DNA of 64,000 bases. It comes from Qipengyuania marincola (lineage in GTDB: Bacteria; Pseudomonadota; Alphaproteobacteria; Sphingomonadales; Sphingomonadaceae). Positions 63,098 to 64,000 of this stretch are shown piece after piece (within the stretch, counting starts at the first letter, position 1; every line of letters begins with the position of its first letter). The notes below the pieces were generated by a model. It worked only from the letters and a program-made list of their open reading frames with translations, did not search any database and had not been told where the DNA came from. The position numbers and the translations under genes were made by a program. The DNA lies in assembly GCF_029688625.1 (NCBI RefSeq), contig NZ_JARULC010000002.1:124001-188000 (forward strand), in the 5' to 3' direction.

Positions 63098-64000
63098 TCA
63101 AACATCGTCCGCCGAGACCATCTCGCGCCGGTCGATCTCGCCCGTCATCACCGCGACCGTCGTCGCCACCGCGGCGTCGCCGCTGACGTTGGTGGTGGTG
63201 CGCATCATGTCCATGATCCGGTCCACGCCGGCGACGAAGGCGATCGTCTCCAGCGGCACGCCGACTGCGCCGAACACCAGCGCCATCATGATGAGGCCTG
63301 CACCCGGAATACCTGCCGCGCCGACTGCGCCGAGCGTCGCAAGGATAGAGATCAGGAAATAGTCGCCCATCGACAGGTCGACGCCGAAGATCTGCGCCCC
63401 GAACAGCGTGGCGAGGCCGAGATACATCGCGGTGCCGTTCATGTTGATTGTCGCCCCGAGCGATATCACGAAGGCCGCGACCGAGTTCGAGACGCCAAGA
63501 TTGCGCTCGGCGCAGCGCAACGTTACCGGCAGCGTCGCGTTGGAGCTGGCAGTGGAATAGCTCACCGCCATCGCATCCACGATGCCGCGGAAGAAGTCGC
63601 GCACCGGCAGCTTGGCGAGGAACTTGATCATGCTGCCGTAGATGAAAACGATAATCAGCAGGCAGCCGAGGTAGTTGAGCCCCACCAGCTTAGCGAGGCT
63701 GACCAGCGCATCCAGCCCCAGCGTCCCCGCCACCCAAGCCATCAGCGCGAAGACGCCGAACGGCGTCAATTCCATCACGATCATGGTGACCTTCTGCATG
63801 ATCACCGCGCCGCTATCGAACACCTTCTGGACCGGAACGCCCTCTTCCTTGGCCATAAGAATGCCGATGCCGATCAGGAGCGAAAAGACGATCAGCGGCA
63901 GAACCGCGACATCGGCCATCACCTGCACCGGGCTTTCGGGCACGATTGAGAGGATCATGTCGACCGCCGTGGTCTCGTTGGGCACCGGCGTCTCGCCGCG
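63098..64000 (-). CDS. Dicarboxylate/amino acid:cation symporter (SDF family), N-terminus cut
   Basis: About 300 residues are inside the window, and the frame stays open through base 64000, so the N-terminus is missing. DAACS hallmarks are present: serine-rich SYSTASSNATLPVTL reentrant loop, GATINMNGTAMYL, and AAGIPGAGLIMMALVF. The last helix ends in DRIMDMMRTTTNVSGDAA, the substrate- and cation-binding Asp/Arg/Thr/Asn region of the GltPh fold. It would import C4-dicarboxylates or acidic/neutral amino acids with Na+ or H+. Substrate not determinable. Confidence 0.9.
   Translation of the reverse strand, partial: RGETPVPNETTAVDMILSIVPESPVQVMADVAVLPLIVFSLLIGIGILMAKEEGVPVQKVFDSGAVIMQKVTMIVMELTPFGVFALMAWVAGTLGLDALVSLAKLVGLNYLGCLLIIVFIYGSMIKFLAKLPVRDFFRGIVDAMAVSYSTASSNATLPVTLRCAERNLGVSNSVAAFVISLGATINMNGTAMYLGLATLFGAQIFGVDLSMGDYFLISILATLGAVGAAGIPGAGLIMMALVFGAVGVPLETIAFVAGVDRIMDMMRTTTNVSGDAAVATTVAVMTGEIDRREMVSADDV

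Overview
The window is a chromosomal stretch of a GC-rich alphaproteobacterium. It most resembles an Erythrobacteraceae/Sphingomonadales genome. The grounds are rpsT directly upstream of dnaA, a DUF1674/SdhAF4 gene, hflKC-degP in one block, a CYP120/CYP26-like P450, and a large sphingomonad-style exopolysaccharide (EPS) locus. The genus is inference from gene content. I found no insertion sequence, integrase, phage gene or CRISPR array. The only RNA gene I can support is one tRNA-Lys.

Left arm (1-10 kb, almost all minus strand): a radical SAM enzyme cut by the window edge, a MerA/Lpd-like flavoprotein, an SDR on the plus strand, two small glycosyltransferase-fold proteins of the types named TIGR04282/TIGR04283 (arsenosugar-associated), a small lipoprotein, and a complete type I secretion operon (TolC, ABC permease, HlyD adaptor) with no substrate gene beside it. 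A tRNA-Lys(UUU) follows.

Housekeeping block (10-28.5 kb): WcaF-like acetyltransferase, folK, N-carbamoylputrescine amidase, a SIMPL lipoprotein behind a perfect 15-bp hairpin, an exported methyltransferase-fold protein, msrA, a gene broken by a one-base frameshift, rsmB, an SdhAF4-like protein, a P450, ferrochelatase, a lone IorB-like molybdopterin subunit, Mrp/ApbC, hflK-hflC-degP, and a class A PBP.

EPS locus (28.6-55 kb): phosphoglycosyl transferase, BY-kinase/Wzz co-polymerase, Wza-like export lipoprotein, outer-membrane barrel, Wzx flippase, Wzy polymerase, four GT4 glycosyltransferases, two unrelated sulfotransferases, a UDP-sugar 4,6-dehydratase, a DegT aminotransferase, a formyltransferase-fold protein, a PIG-L deacetylase, an ATP-grasp enzyme, an epimerase and a metallophosphoesterase. 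Two paralogous beta-helix lyase-like lipoproteins lie in it, one at the edge and one inside. A LuxR-type regulator with a degenerate receiver closes it. Together they predict a Wzx/Wzy-assembled, sulfated polymer carrying a 4-amino- (possibly 4-formamido-) 6-deoxy sugar, with dedicated depolymerases. This is the most distinctive system in the window.

Right arm (55-64 kb): msrB, rpsT, dnaA with an unusual Walker A, a lipoprotein gene interrupted by an in-frame TAA, DUF983, a ThiF/MoeB-type E1, a lipoprotein, a class III sirtuin, dapB, a small membrane protein, nth, a GC-poor DUF4279 gene, and a dicarboxylate/cation symporter cut by the right edge.
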